Assembly (NCBI GenBank): GCA_023053685.1
Contig: JALIGW010000005.1
Span: forward strand, 48,332,742 to 48,396,741
DNA: 64,000 nucleotides
Reading direction: 5' to 3'
Origin: Diadophis punctatus similis
Taxonomy: Eukaryota > Chordata > Lepidosauria > Squamata > Dipsadidae
Shown here: positions 12,560 through 28,709 of the stretch, piece after piece
Layout: each line of letters starts with the position of its first letter
Numbering within the stretch: position 1 is the stretch's first letter
The notes under the pieces: model-generated
Seen by the model: only the letters and a program-made list of their open reading frames with translations
Databases searched by the model: none
Told to the model about the DNA's origin: nothing
Program-made: the position numbers and the translations under genes

Positions 12560-13250
12560 TTTTGCATAATACAGTAAACCTGTTCCTAAGTTTGGTTTCA
12601 CATTCTGATTTAACGTTTTTCATATCATATCTTACTCTTTTTAAGTCTGACCCTTATATGTCAAACTAATAATTCATTGTTGGTTCTCGTGCACTGTTCT
12701 TGAAGTGCACTTAGAAGTTGACTAGATGGTGTACTCCATTATGTACACTATTTTATTCCAGAGTTATTCATCCAATAATATCCATGTGTGTTGAGTTTCC
12801 ATTTATGGTGCTTGAAGTAGGTGGAAGTGATAAACGGGGAAAAAATCTCACTTGCCTTACTCTGTTGAGACAATTGAAAACTTCATATGATTTTTCATTT
12901 TCTTTTACATTGTCAATACAGTTGCCTACTAGCAATGTCACAGCCTTTCTTGACATTACAACTAGCATCTCATGCAATCTTCCATAAAATTTCTCATCAT
13001 CTTCCTCTAATTCATCTATAGTAAATGCATACACTAATGTATCATTAATGTTTATGAAATAGCCACTAATTTAATATGTCTTTTAATACTTATGTCTTTT
13101 TACATATCACTGTCACTCCAGACACAGTCTGAATAGATTATTGCATATCATTTGTATTTAAGTGGCATTCTCTAGTCTACCTAAGTTTTCTTACTAATAA
13201 AACATTCAACTGGTACACTTCATCTTCATTTTGACAATGTCAAGTTTTCT
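12560..13250 (-). pseudogene. Decayed RTE-type LINE endonuclease remnant
   Basis: On the minus strand, the frame 13034-12768 starts YAFTIDELEEDDEKFYGRL, which resembles the YAPT(x)3EE(x)3FY segment of RTE/BovB or CFDP2-like apurinic endonucleases. It is followed by an LLVGN segment in the place of the catalytic GD-N motif. Later minus-strand sequence reads as RVRLKK and KNVKSECETKLRNRF in shifted frames, as in the linker after the endonuclease. The catalytic Asp is not preserved, and frameshifts and stops are numerous. The clade assignment is inference and could be another APE-type LINE. Confidence 0.4.
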
Positions 13251-13305
13251 TTTGTTCCTGATTCTCATATCCAGTATTCTGATTGTGAGTAAAGTGATTA
13301 ACTAT

Positions 13306-13452
13306 AGCAATAGCACTTAGACTTATATACCGCTTCATAATGCTTTACAGCCCTCTCTAAGCGGTTTACAGAGTTCAGCATATTGCCCCCAACAATCTGG
13401 GTCCTCATTTTACCGACCTCAGAAGGATGGAAGGCTGAGTCAACCTTGAGTA
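13306..13452 (-). mobile_element. tRNA-derived SINE, 3' part (subfamily with short tail)
   Basis: The minus-strand SINE body is recognised by gactcagccttccatccttc and accgcttagagagggctgta on the complementary strand. It matches the fuller copy at 56.85 kb. The tRNA-like head with A and B boxes is missing. Confidence 0.75.
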
Positions 13453-13599
13453 ACTCCACTTTCAGTACTGGCACCATCAATACAAGAATTCCTTGCAATT
13501 CTGATGAGGCCATATATTGTGGTATACTTCTTGAAGGTCTACACTCTTCCCAGAACAAATGGAACACATGACCCTTCAAATCTGGTGAACTCAACTAAA

Positions 13600-16500
13600 T
13601 GTTACAGCAATGTTCATGAAGTTTTATTAGTTACATAATATTATCTTGTTCTGGCCTTAATTCTGGAATTATTTTTTCAAATTTGAAAAATAACACCTGT
13701 AACATATCTACTCAATCCTTCCCTTTCTGTGAATCACTCATAGCTTCGTTCCTTCTTCTTTCAATTATTTTGACTCTATCAAGGGTTTTTAAATCCAATC
13801 AACATCAGTCATGGGGCCATTTGAGCCAACCCACACAAAGCTGGCAATTTCCCAATAGATCTGCTGGCAAAGAAGGTGATACTTGTTATTCCATTTGTAG
13901 GAATGACAAAATTAATGCTTGCTGGAAATCATCCATGCATTCATATTTGTGAACTTTAGGAAAATTGAAAATAAAATCAGAGCTGATTTCTTCCCAAGAC
14001 AAGGTGTCCCAACCCTTTCAAGCTGTTTGATTTATTTTTATACTCTACATCCACATCAAAACACCCAAGTTGAACATAACATATAGTTTAATCCATATCT
14101 GCATAAATTATATTTGAATTACTTGATCAGGTCTGAACCACCAAACATCTTGTGAGTGAATGATAACTCTTCGTTATCATTCTGAAGTGAAATTTCTACA
14201 TATTTCCATACATAAGAAGGCTCCTCTTTTTGTGATATGTCTGTGTATGTATTATTTAATCACGTTGAACAAGAAATCAGTTTAAAAGGTAAAACTTCTG
14301 CATGGAAATGTGAATTCTCCCCCAGTCCTGATTTCCAAAGTTATAGTTATGGCAGAAAAGCAGAAGTAGTTTTATCCATTTGGACTTCATAGAAAGATTT
14401 GCTGAATGATGAAATAGTTTCTGAAAGCTTTCAGATATTTGTCAGTAACAGAAAAGCTCAAATAATTCACCTCTTTTGAAAACACAGACATGTCTGTCCC
14501 AAGTTTAAAAGGCTGCTTCTCCTGGAGAGATGATGTGGATCCCCCTAACCAAATGCTATTTGAACATTTTCTATGCTCTACCATTTTAGTACATGGAGGT
14601 TGAACAGTATTAGCAATGTGAACACATTAAAATGGCTGTATTGATATATGCAATCCCTATGACATCTAAGTCATGCATAGATATCCACACGCTTACACTA
14701 ATTGTATATATGGAAAATATTTGGTATGCACTTAACTTTGCTTTACCTTTCTAAAATTAAGCATTCTAGTGTAGCAATTTGTGTCAAGTGCACTGTGATT
14801 TCAAGAAAGCACAGTAAGGTCACAGGTCTTGTTAATTCTTGCACTAAAAATGTGTTTACGTATATTAGAAAATGTATGTTTATTGCTCTTCTTTTCTTAA
14901 TTTTTAACTGATGGTATTAAATAATGTTTGTTTGTTTGTTTTTCTTTTTTACAGGGGCCAAAGGCCCAACCTTTATAAGTGACAGGGTTTTTAAATAAAA
15001 TGAAACCATAACATGTCCATTCCACTGTAATATGTTTACCGATACTTTAAAATTGAATGTCATCTTATTTTTCATGTTTCATTAGAAATGTCAGGTACTT
15101 ACCTGAAATGTGTATGAAGTAGATAGGTAATAACTGTAATCATATATTAACCATTTCTATATACACAGTATGAATACATATTAATTTCTTTTCATTTTTG
15201 TACTTGATTATTTTTAGGTAAGATGTAATTAAATGTACTTTGATACTTTTCAAGTAATAAGATGTTGTTTGAAAACCAGTTTTGCTTTCTTTTAGTGCAT
15301 TGATAATATTTTATAATAACTTATTGTTTATTTATTTGTGCACCAGTGTAATTATAATAAAAGCAATAGTTTAAATATTCAGTCCTTGATCTCTGACTAA
15401 TGATGTCAACACTCAAGCTGTGTTCTCTAATGGGGCCAAGTAATAATATAGATAAAACATGTTAGGATGTAATCTTTAATGTATTTTTGTAAAGGAAGGT
15501 CATTTATAATTTACCCATTAGGCTTGATAGATATATGTCAAGCCACATCCAGTGGGGAATGATCAAAGGTGGCAAGAATTATACAGTTTTAATCAAGGTA
15601 GGGTCAGAATTGCTATCTGCAGAGCTTATGAGAGCCTTCAAAGATTCACAGATAACTATAGCTGCTCCACCCCACCCCCCAATATTTTGGTTGTCACCAA
15701 ATCTAAAAGCTAGGTGGGCACAATTCTAAGAGACATAACCCCTTTCTTGCATCTGTAAGCCCAGCTACTGTCTTAGTGATACAAAGCAGGCTTGTCACTA
15801 AACAACATGGCCTTTACAAGCAGCAGCTAGAGCCCAGGGGCCCTGAAGTTCCAACAGCCAGATAGATGGTAACAAGGATCAGATAGCAGGTTCACTTACA
15901 AACAGTGGATTCCTGTGTTCCTGCTATACTTATTTCTGCCTATCACCATTGTGATGATCTACCTGACCTCCCAGAAACACAGAAACTTGGAAAGTGCCAG
16001 GATTTCCACTTTCATTATTATTATACTCATAAAGGCAGACAGGATTTGGACATTGCAAACCATTTTCCTCAGCTATACTACCATAGAGATGAAGTTGCTG
16101 TTAAAGAGATAAGCTGCCAATGATCTTGATTTATGTTTAATATGGTTCCCCCCAACCTCCCCACAATGTCTCACGGTGTTCCCTCATGGAACTCAATTTG
16201 AGCTTCTTATCACCTGCAAACTGTTTATTGGTATGCTTCTTAAATGCTAGAAAGTCTGTTCATTGTCTTTCTTAGTATTTCATGATGTATAGTTGTTTAT
16301 GTAACTTTCCATAACATTTTTTAAAAAGAAATTGGTACAGAGAATGGGTTTCTTCCCTTTCTCCTGTTTAAACAACATAGTTATATAACCATATCCATTT
16401 TCCATTCCTAAAGAAACAACAACAACCAAGCAATACCTATGTGAAACTTGTTATAAATAAAGGTTGTTTTATCTTTGAATGTGGCCCTAATCCTATTCAT

Positions 16501-18070
16501 CTAGGATTTGAATATAGTTTTAAACTTTACATCATCAAAAGATTAGTAGTTTTGTTGTGATCGTCATTTCAATTGTTGTTGGTTGGCTGGTTCACTATTT
16601 ATCAACAGTTAGGGAAACTAAACAAGGACAAAGAAAGAGACCTAAGAAAGAAGAGCAAAATATATTGCTATTCTCACTACTTTGAATGCATTTTTTCTAA
16701 TATTATTACTTCTTACTGTATATGCAACAAATACTTTTTGTTGCATGCAAGCATTTTCTGCTTCTCCTATGGGCAATCTTCTTATGAAGCATATTTCTTT
16801 CAGTGCTAAATTAATCCACCTTCCCCCCTTTTAAGGAAAGGACCTGGAATGTTGACATTGTAATTTTAATTTTGGGAAAGAGTCTTTTGTAAGAGGAAAT
16901 AATAAGTAATAGTGTATGTAATGTGCTCCTAGGTTTTGGAGAACAGCTTTAGATATAGAATATTAAATGAAGGATTGATATATCTTTGCTTAGTCTGTGA
17001 TCCCTCACTCAAATTTCTAGAGATAAATCTTACCTTTAATGAAAATTCTGTAGCAACCAGTCCTAGACAGTTTAATAATAACTGGGAAAAACAAAGGATT
17101 TGGTCTCCAATGTCTTCTTTCAGCATTATACCAGTAATTATCATTCTCCATCTTTTATTATATTACAGATTGCCATAATTCATCTTTCTGATGCAATATT
17201 TTTAAAGTTTCTTCAAGTGGATTAGCTTGAAAATAACTTTTTACCTTTTGCTTTAGTTAGTTATGGAAAAGAAACAAGGGATTTATACAAATGTCTACAA
17301 ATTCAGGCTTTTAATCTTAAAATAACACAATAATTACCATACACATTTTAAACATTGACATGAACCTGACCTTTATGGATCCCATTATATGATCTTGCTT
17401 CTCCCTTAATGCAAAGCCCCTTCAGAAATAATCAATGACAGATGTATTAAGCATTTTTTAAGAATCTGATACAGGGCATATTTCCAGAAATACTTAATCA
17501 ATACAATAATCAGCTTCCAATAGTTTTTATTAATCCATTTTCACACAGACATAAAATAAAAATGAACAGTTCACATGTAAAAACAAAAGCAAAAAATACA
17601 AAAGGAAACATATATTTTAAAAAAACCATAATTACAACTGTATCACAACCTGATTTTGTAAATCTTTTAGAGGAGACTGAGCTTTCAATGTTCACCAACC
17701 TTTTCCAAAGGCAGAAATAATGTGACATCTACCAATTAACAGAGTATATAATTTTCTCCAAAATTGCTAATTCACGCATCCAATTTCTCTGAGATTATAA
17801 TATTTTTCCATCTCTGTAAAATTATTCTTAAGACCCCAAAGTTTTGAGTATAATTTAATATTTTTGATGATAAATTTCTTCCAACAAACTAATTCCCCAT
17901 AGTAATATAACAAATATCAGCCATGACAGCCCTGTGCTATGCTATGCTCTCAAAATACTAAAAATGCCCAACTGCCAAAAAAAGGTTAGGAATTCCAGGG
18001 TAAAGGCATGCTAAAAGGTTTTGTTAATATTTAATTTTTATTAGTAACCACTAATATTAATTATGGTTGT
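13600..18070. other. Long stretch without recognised features
   Basis: AT-rich sequence with a short (GTTT)n near 14,928 and no clear repeats. A frame at 15535-15729 begins MSSHIQW, but beyond that shows no ribosomal-protein pattern (see rejected items). Other frames are short and featureless. Confidence 0.4.
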
Positions 18071-18078
18071 CTTTAGTG

Positions 18079-18182
18079 TAGGGGTCTCTAATCTTGGCAA
18101 CTTTAAGACTTATGGATTCAACTGAGGAACTCTGGGAGTTGAAGTCCACAAGTCTTAAAGTTACCAAGGTTGGAGACCCCTG
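18079..18182. mobile_element. hAT-like MITE, 104 bp, with 8-bp target duplication
   Basis: Terminal inverted repeats begin (C/T)AGGGGTCTC. The interior holds gggagttgaagtcca and its near-complement. The target duplication CTTTAGTG is perfect at 18071-18078 and 18183-18190. The 8-bp duplication plus a CAG-type end marks the hAT superfamily. There is no coding capacity. Confidence 0.9.
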
Positions 18183-18190
18183 CTTTAGTG

Positions 18191-19125
18191 TTCAATATAT
18201 TAATAATGTTATTTTTTTATTTTCAGTCAAAAGACCTGAATAATTCAACATATTGTCATTTGTGTTTCTGAATGTTTCCTGATATGTAACTTTGTTTTAT
18301 AAACTCCACATCTGTTTGTATTCTTATGTATAGATTGTGAATGAGCTAATGGTTAATACTATAAATCTCTACATGATTGGAATAAACATCCCCATGAGAG
18401 CCTGGTGTTAATAATACCTTATGCTAAATTTTCCAAGAGAAGCAATGTTCCATGTTCTAACCATAAAATATCAGACTGTGTCAAATTAAATGGCACATAT
18501 GTCTAATGATTTTAGCTTTTCTTTGTTTGGACTTCACTTACGTTTGATGTATTTGCTCTTTCTTTTTATTTAAGACTGTCACAAAAAGGCTAAAATCTGA
18601 TCCTGAAACAATTTATGGAATGCCCTGGTATGCTTTTGTTATTTTCCACATATCATTATGTGGAAATAGAAAAGTTCCTTCATAGTATTATAACTGAGGT
18701 ATTTGTATTTATGAACAGATCTTTAGAACTTCCTATTGTGTTTTTATAGAACTAAAAAAGGTTTTCTTTAAACAGTTTCAATATGAGCCCTTTCCATGCA
18801 TGTAGAACTCAACTATCACCAAAAAGCAGCAGTGCCTCCATTGTAGGAAGCTGTACGTATTGCTCTATGTTGCAAACACTTGGGCTATACTTGTGGCTGA
18901 CCAGCTGTTCACAGATCTCATGAGTGCTACTTAGAAAGAAGCAGTGGTTGAAATACAAAATACAAAAGTGACAAGCTGCTTGAAAAGATTGGTGCATTGC
19001 ACTTTGTGAAGCAGCTTGCACAAACAGTGCAATGAAACAATCTTTTTAACTAGTTAGGTATATGTAATGATTTGTGAATTTGTGAGTTTTGTTCTTTCTT
19101 ATATTTGAATTCTTAACATTTCAAG
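18191..19125. other. Stretch without recognised features
   Basis: AT-rich. No exon or repeat was identified between the MITE and the CR1. Confidence 0.45.
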
Positions 19126-19127
19126 TT

Positions 19128-21389
<2,262 letters not shown>

Positions 21390-21705
21390 TGCAAAGTCAT
21401 TTTAAAAATCGGTCAAAAGTTTTGCACTTCTTTTGTACTGTACTGGCCAAATCCAATCAGTACAACTATTATGGAAAGCCTGCCACATAGCTATTGAAAA
21501 TGAAGAATCAATCAAAAGGAAAAAAGAGTGTGTGAGAGTGATAACTCTTGATCCAGAGACATAAATATGGATTTCAGTATAAGGATTTCAGTAATTACTA
21601 AGGGACGTCTGCTCTGATCCAGCCAATTTCACATTCTCCTACCCATTTTACAATCCCATACTTCTCATAGGAACAATCCACATATCTTATAGCAAAGACT
21701 CACTT

Positions 21706-22189
21706 TTTTAAAAAATAATAATCTTTATTGAGTTTTTACATTAAAAACAACACATAAAACAAACAAACAAACACAACTACAGTAATACATACATCAAGAA
21801 CAAATACACTTTTACAGTTTTGTCAAAATGTTACTAAATATTTAAATCTATCTATACAATTGTTTATTCTCTTAACATACTTTCGGTGTCCATAACTTTT
21901 ATCTTACTTATTATATCATTCATTTAATTTTCCTAAATTGAGAGAGAGTATGAACAATTATCTTAAGTAGTCCTCATTTTATAACCAGATTTTTAAATTT
22001 GGATTTTGTTTTAGCCAGCTATACATTTTGTTCCATATTTCATAGAACTTGGTGTCTTCTTTTTCGCGTATCTCCATCGTTAACTTGCACATCTTGGAAC
22101 ATTCTAGTACTTTTCTAATCACCATAGAGGATGTGGGAATGTTGTCAGTTTTTCAATTCTGGGCATATAATATCCTGGCCGCTGTGGTT
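21706..22189 (-). mobile_element. 5'-truncated L1 LINE, minus strand, 14-bp target duplication
   Basis: On the minus strand this starts in the end of ORF2 (AARILYAQN-like code; then KMCKLTMEIREKEDTKFY and EIWNKMYSWLKQNP). It continues through a 3' UTR to an AATAAAG signal and an A-rich tail at 21706-21720. The perfect duplication GCAAAGACTCACTT occurs at 21692-21705 and 22190-22203. This is a textbook target-primed insertion. Confidence 0.92.
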
Positions 22190-22295
22190 GCAAAGACTCA
22201 CTTCTATCACTAACATTGTTATTCATAATTTTTATTCCTGATTCCCAATACTACCAAAGAGAAGCCTTCTTCCACTATTCTTTTTTTAAAATATT

Positions 22296-22334
22296 TTTTT
22301 TTATTTATTTTATTTTTATTTATTTATTTATTTG
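22296..22334. repeat. (TTTA)n array
   Basis: Short, slightly interrupted array at the 3' side of the adjacent minus-strand L3-type LINE. Confidence 0.85.
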
Positions 22335-22526
22335 TCAAGCATATATGATTATAAGCAAAGTATAAACAGTAAAACATGATTGAATATATATGTAATAGTA
22401 CAAGCATGAATAAGAGTAAAAGAGGTAAGAATATATGTGTACATTAGGACAGGAACGGTAGGCACGATTGTGCGCTTATGCACGCCCCTTACCGACCTCT
22501 TAGGAATGGGGTGAGGTCGATGGTAG
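22335..22526 (-). mobile_element. L3/CR1-type LINE 3' end (family A)
   Basis: The minus strand reads atctaccatcgacctcaccc, then the RGxxx-stop end and the UTR shared with 59.4-59.58 kb. It abuts the tail of a second LINE fragment at 22527. Confidence 0.8.
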
Positions 22527-22710
22527 ATAGAATAGAATAGAATAGAATTCTTTATTGGCCAAGTGTGATTGGACACACAAGGAATTTGTCTTTGGTGCAT
22601 ATGCTCTCAGTGTACATAAAAGAAAAGATACATTTGTCAAGAATCATGAGGTACAACACTTAATGATTGTCATAGGGTTACAAATAAACAATCAGGAAAC
22701 AATCAATATT
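22527..22710 (-). mobile_element. Snake LINE tail ending in (TATTC)n (family B)
   Basis: The minus strand has tgtgtgtccaatcacacttg, then ggccaataaagaattc, and terminates in TATTC units (seen on the plus strand as AATAG at 22527-22546). This LINE-tail-plus-pentamer arrangement is what published work on snakes calls microsatellite seeding by CR1-L3 LINEs. No coding part is retained. Confidence 0.75.
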
Positions 22711-22714
22711 CATT

Positions 22715-24020
22715 ATGTAACCCCATAAATGTAGTAATATGGAAATATCAAGCCCTAGCATAAGTTTATATCAGTAATGGCACATATTGTATATTCTCTA
22801 GTCAGCTTCCTATATGTATTTGCACACAATGCATACTTTATGAATTGTGATTTGGGAATTTTGCAAGTTTTTAATTTCAGATACTAAAGGGTGCCAAAAT
22901 GCAATTTTCCATTTGTCTGTTATTCTGAATGGTTAAAATATAACCAACATGATTTCAGGCATCATGGCTACTTTTGATTATTGGGCCACAAAGGAAAGAT
23001 ATATGTAGTAACATTTGATTTTGGCAGCATAGTGCCTATATTACTCTTTTTATGTCCACCTGGCTTCTAAAGCAACTGAATGTTTTCAATTGAGTCTTTT
23101 AACTAAAAACAAATAACAATGGGAAGTTGGCATATTGCAAATTAAGTCCTCAGTCTCAGTCTGTTAGAAAATAAAATAATGGGTACTTGCAATTCAGTTC
23201 TTTATTTGGAAGGGCGCCTTCCTGCTCAGGAAAAAAAAAGGGGCAAATGTAATTTGGGCTGAGAGGAAACTTTTGGGGAACAGTTATAGGAAACGGATAA
23301 GAGCAATTTTATTAATTTCTTGATTGACAAATGCGTGTTTTCTTAAGGACGATCACCATTGTTGCCATTTTGTAAGTAGTAGTCCATGTCTTTAGCAGAT
23401 GTATTTCATGAGAGCAGCCATTATCTAGTTTGAACATTTCAACTAGTCCACCATTTCCCCAAATTTGAAGACTTCAGAAAATATTATAATCTGATATAGT
23501 TTCACTTGTTCTTGGACTGAGCTAAATTTGCCCTGTGACTGAATATGACATAATAATCTATGGGACAGAATTCATTAGACAATATCAGTCATAGAAAATT
23601 GCAACGCCCATCAATATTATCTTATTATTCCTGTGTACTGCTGTTGATGCTGCAGATTTATAAAGTAAAGGTCTAGACAGACAGTTTAGGAATTTAAATT
23701 TAAATAGGTGTTCGAGTATAGGGAGCCAGTCTAACACCTCAGAAATACGTTTCATGTGAAAATTTAAAACTACAAAAGTCAGAATTTTTTATAATAATAC
23801 TATTTAAATCACTGTGCTGCCCATTTATAATCCCCTGAGCTGATCCAGAACTATACAATGGTTGATGGTATTGAAGCCTGCTGAGAGACCAAGGACAGCC
23901 TGGAGGGATTCATTTCTCTATCTTGATATTTCCATAAATCATAAAAAAGTATGATCACTGAAAGTGCCACTACGAGAGCAGTGCTGCCATTGTGGTTGTG
24001 GTGTTGGGATTCAACAACTG
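22715..24020. other. Stretch without recognised features
   Basis: No repeat family or exon seen. The composition is ordinary and AT-rich. Confidence 0.45.
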
Positions 24021-24028
24021 ATTGTGAT

Positions 24029-24169
24029 CAGCGGTGGGTTGCTACCAATTCGGTTCTATGAACCAGTAGTGGCAGCGGTGGCAGGAAGCTCCGCCCACCT
24101 GCTCCGGACGCTTCTGCGCATACTGGTTCTGCGCGAACCAGTAGCGATGGGATTTAGAACCTATCACTG
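24029..24169. mobile_element. hAT-like MITE (GGTGGGTT family), 141 bp
   Basis: Ends are CAGCGGTGGGTTGCTACC and ...GAACCTATCACTG. The interior has accagtag motifs and a cgcttctgcgca segment. Target duplication ATTGTGAT at 24021-24028 and 24170-24177 is perfect. The frame at 23964-24170 is an artefact of the element. Confidence 0.9.
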
Positions 24170-24399
24170 ATTGTGATACATGCAGCCACAAACATCTGAA
24201 TGCCAGTGCATACAGCCTGCAGGGGCACACTGCAGAAACCTCATTGTTTTTCAGCAATCCTCACAAGCAATTTCACTGCATAATAGAATCCCTGGAAAGA
24301 AATTACCCTTCCTTCCTAGCAGCACTTGAAGCAGAATCCTTTCAAAGTCTGCTTCCATTGCCACAAGCCTTTGTTGTGGGAGTAAAGGCTGAGAAACAG

Positions 24400-24600
24400 C
24401 CCAAGGACTATAAATAGGAAAGTTTCCTAATAATAAAGAAGCACAACTGTGGAATCCGTTTCCAAGAAAGGCAGCGAGCTTCCCGTCCCTAGATATGTTC
24501 AAGAAGAGGTTACAGAACCATCTGTTAGGGATGTCTTAACAGTGGATTCCAGCACCGAGGAAGTCCTTGAAGTTAATGGCATAAATGGTCCTTTTCAATT
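24400..24600 (+). mobile_element. Old CR1-like LINE 3' end
   Basis: Reads as LWNRFPRK...FPSLDMFKKRLQNHLLGMS, the pattern of the CR1/L3 ORF2 C-terminus, then a short UTR with 'aatggtccttttcaattcta'. It differs clearly from the other CR1 copies, so it is an older subfamily. Confidence 0.55.
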
Positions 24601-24604
24601 CTAA

Positions 24605-25128
24605 GAATTCATGAACCTGGAAGACATCTCCTCTGTTGGCTGTAGCTGAAAACCAGACTTTAGGAAAGAGGAAATGCCTTTAAGAGAGAAGGAGCGAAAG
24701 CTATTGTACTTTGGATGATTTTTTGTTCTCTTGCATTCAGATATCAAAATCATATAGTTTTCGAAAATCAAATTAGCTTCCATCCTTCCTGGTTAAACAT
24801 CTAAGAAAATGAACCCCTTATTCTAGCAAGAATCTGGAATAGATTACAACTGATACATCATTGAAAGGGTTTTGTGTGAATAAGCAGTCCTTTGAGAAGA
24901 AAAATCTTTTTTATTTGTTTTTATTAAGACAGACAGATATTAAACTAGAAAGATAACCATGCAGCATATAAAATAAGTTGTTTTCTGCTATTAATCTCTT
25001 TCAAAAGCATCAGATGTTGGGAAGTGGGGAATTAAGCATAGAATTTATATTTCACACTTCATGTGATACAATTTAAATATTTCCTTTGATATGTCTACTT
25101 GTATGTATGTGTGCTGTGAGCGAGTGTC

Positions 25129-25171
<43 letters not shown>

Positions 25172-26030
25172 GCCTCTGGCCAACTGATATTATTGAAGCA
25201 AATCATGACTATCAACGTTGTTTATATCAGAAATGATCTCAAAGCAATTTCTTTTATGGTTCCCCAACTGAGATTTATATCTCAAGACAATGTCAGGCAT
25301 TTGGTGGTTTCTGCATCACATCTGGAGGGAGGCTTATTTTATGAGCCACAAATTTAGTTATTTACAACTTTACAGTGGCTTTGCCAGCTTGTCCAGCTGA
25401 GTGTCAGAGCAACAGTATTGAATGTTTTCTTGTGGTTTCCAGAAATACTGCTGGATGTAAGAAAATCAGCAAAGGAAATCAGGAATCTGGCTTAAAATAA
25501 AAAAGCTTGAAAGACATTTCATTTTGTTTCTAATAAATTCTGCCTTAAGCAGAATATGTACAGGATAATCCATTGTTACTGGTTGGGTTGAATACTGGAT
25601 TGCTAAGATTCACAACCTAACATATCTCACCACTCTTACACACTTGCCATTCTCTATTATGTGTCCATATTTCACATGACTAGCCCAAATCAGCTTTCAA
25701 AGTTAGGGATTCAAATGGGTTGAAAGGCTTGTGATTTTCAATAACTAAAGTCATAAAAGACTCATAATGAGCAATAAAGCTGAAAATAGGCTGATTTGAT
25801 ACTATCAGAAGCTGCATCCTGAAGCTTCTAATTTCACTCTTCCTGAAAACAATATTAATTCTAGACTTTATTATGTAATCTAGTATATGTTAAGTAGCAT
25901 TAGTTCCTACAAAGATAGGAAAGAGATTCCTGTGCTCTGTATTTAGTGGGCTAAAGTGTGTCGGGATCAATTGATGGCCTCTCCCTCCAATTAGTCAACA
26001 GTGAAATATATATGCATGTGATCCTTAGCT
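24605..26030. other. Stretch without recognised features except (GT)n
   Basis: Contains a (GT)n run at 25131-25166. No LINE, SINE, MITE or exon was recognised. Confidence 0.5.
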
Positions 26031-26039
26031 ACTTATCAG

Positions 26040-26343
26040 CAGGGGCGGGTTGCTAACTTACTGATACTGGTGCACCCCCTTGCGCAATTTTGCTTCTGCG
26101 CATGCGCGGAAGGAAAATCTCACCAAAATCTCGCGCACACACGGGCCCCCTCGCAAGATTTTGGCGCGATTTTGCTTCCACACATGCACAGAGGCAAAAA
26201 AGCCCAAAAATTCTTTTAAAAAGATGGCAATGCACGCGATAGACTGGCGAAGACGGCACCAGAGCGGTTGCGCGCAAATTGCACAATCGGCCGCTCCCTA
26301 CTGGAGCTACGCACCGGACTGCACCGGTAGGAACCCACAACTG
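26040..26343. mobile_element. hAT-like MITE (GGCGGGTT variant), 304 bp, GC-rich core
   Basis: Ends are CAGGGGCGGGTTGC and GGAACCCACAACTG. Target duplication CTTATCAG is perfect at 26032-26039 and 26344-26351. The CpG-rich core includes TGCGCATGCGCG at 26097-26108. Opposed open frames at 26053-26373 and 26080-26370 come from the palindromic core and are not genes. Confidence 0.92.
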
Positions 26344-26354
26344 CTTATCAGGTA

Positions 26355-27368
<1,014 letters not shown>

Positions 27369-27495
27369 AACATTCTTAATAGTAATGGGATACTTCTAAT
27401 AGCATCAGAGAAAGCAATCAATTGGGCTTAGTTAGGATGAAAAGTGTTATTATTTTTCTTATTTTCCCCAGCAACTCCAGTACCAGATTGGTATA

Positions 27496-27761
27496 AGTGG
27501 TTCTCAACCTTCCAAATGCCATGACCCACGACCCGCCCCTTCCCCCCCACCACAATCCACCACACCGCTGCGCACGCCGCCATGACCCCCACCCTGCCGC
27601 CATTATTTGGGTTCTTTTACCCTCTGCACATGCGCAAAGAGTTTTACGCATGCGCAGAGGGTAAAAGAACCCAAATGGTGGCATCCGGGCAAAGTCTCCC
27701 GACCCCTGTGAAAGGATCATTCGATCCCCAAAGGGGGCGCGACCCCCAGGTTGAGAACTGC
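27496..27761. mobile_element. hAT-like MITE with GTTCTCAACC ends and internal hairpin
   Basis: Ends are agtggttctcaacctt and aggttgagaactgc. The flanking direct repeat is (T/C)TGGTATA, 7 of 8 matching, at 27488-27495 and 27761-27768. Inside, perfect 22-bp arms at 27606-27627 and 27654-27675 (tttgggttcttttaccctct and complement) enclose atgcgcaaagagttttacgc. This hairpin module recurs in the MITE at 34.8 kb, which has different ends. Confidence 0.8.
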
Positions 27762-27769
27762 TGGTATAG

Positions 27770-28705
27770 ATGAAAGGTAAAGATTGGGCCATTCTCTGGG
27801 CAGAATAAACCATCTTAAATTTAAATGTTTGCTATTCCAAATATTCCATTTCAAGTTCAAAACACTTCTTCATGGTTAAAACAGGTTGTTCTCACCACCC
27901 TGGAAGTATTTCAAATTTGAAACAACTCTGTTCTGAGTTTGAAACAGGTGTTTTGATCATCAAAGGGAGCTCTTTTAAACTCAAAACAATGTTCTAATTG
28001 TTGAAGCAACACATTTTAAACAATGGCATTCACAGAAATCTCTGAAAATGTTGAAGTGATGACACATGCATGGTAATGTCATCAGACAAAAGTTGGAGTT
28101 ACATAATTGTTATTTTGACATCTGATGCAAAAGTCACATTTTTTTAATGGGCTGACTTTTTTTATCAAATACCTATGGTTTTGTAAATAAAAGAAAATAT
28201 TTTATGTGTAAGATATTTTGGATCTAAAGGTTTTGCAAATTTCCATGTTAGCCATTATAAAATTTATCTCCAAAATTTTAGGTTTGGATATATTTACTTT
28301 TTATCAATATAGGTATAGAATAAATGCACAGTACTCGAAGCTTACTGTTTCCTTTTTTAAATAATTATACACATATTCTACTTCTTTAAACTGGAATCTT
28401 ATCATTTTTTTCAAGAGCAAAATGCATTAGGATTTGTTAAAAATATTTTTGTTTGCTTTTAATATTGTTGGTACAGTATTAAAAGTATTTTAATAGTTTT
28501 TAAATAAATATTAAAAGAATGCAAATGCTATGAAAAGATATGAATCTTTATTTACATGTTTTGAAATTCAAACTAAGCTTGATTAACATGCTAATGAGCA
28601 TGTAAATGCACTGTATTTATATGTAATATATTTCATTTTTTAATATGAAATATGAACAAGTTGGGTTTATGAGTTATTCTGCTATATAATGAGATGTCTG
28701 AATAA
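27770..28705. other. AT-rich stretch without recognised features
   Basis: Nothing recognised. A short purine/pyrimidine mix around 27,840-28,010 has several near-repeats of 'ttcaaa...aaac' but no defined unit. Confidence 0.4.
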
Positions 28706-28709
28706 CCTA

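Noticed and set aside
15535..15729. Frame starting MSSHIQW, reminiscent of the ribosomal protein L28 N-terminus
   Set aside because: Only the first few residues and an isolated NLKAR resemble it. The spacing is wrong, the rest does not match, and there is no poly(A) tail or duplication. Probably chance.
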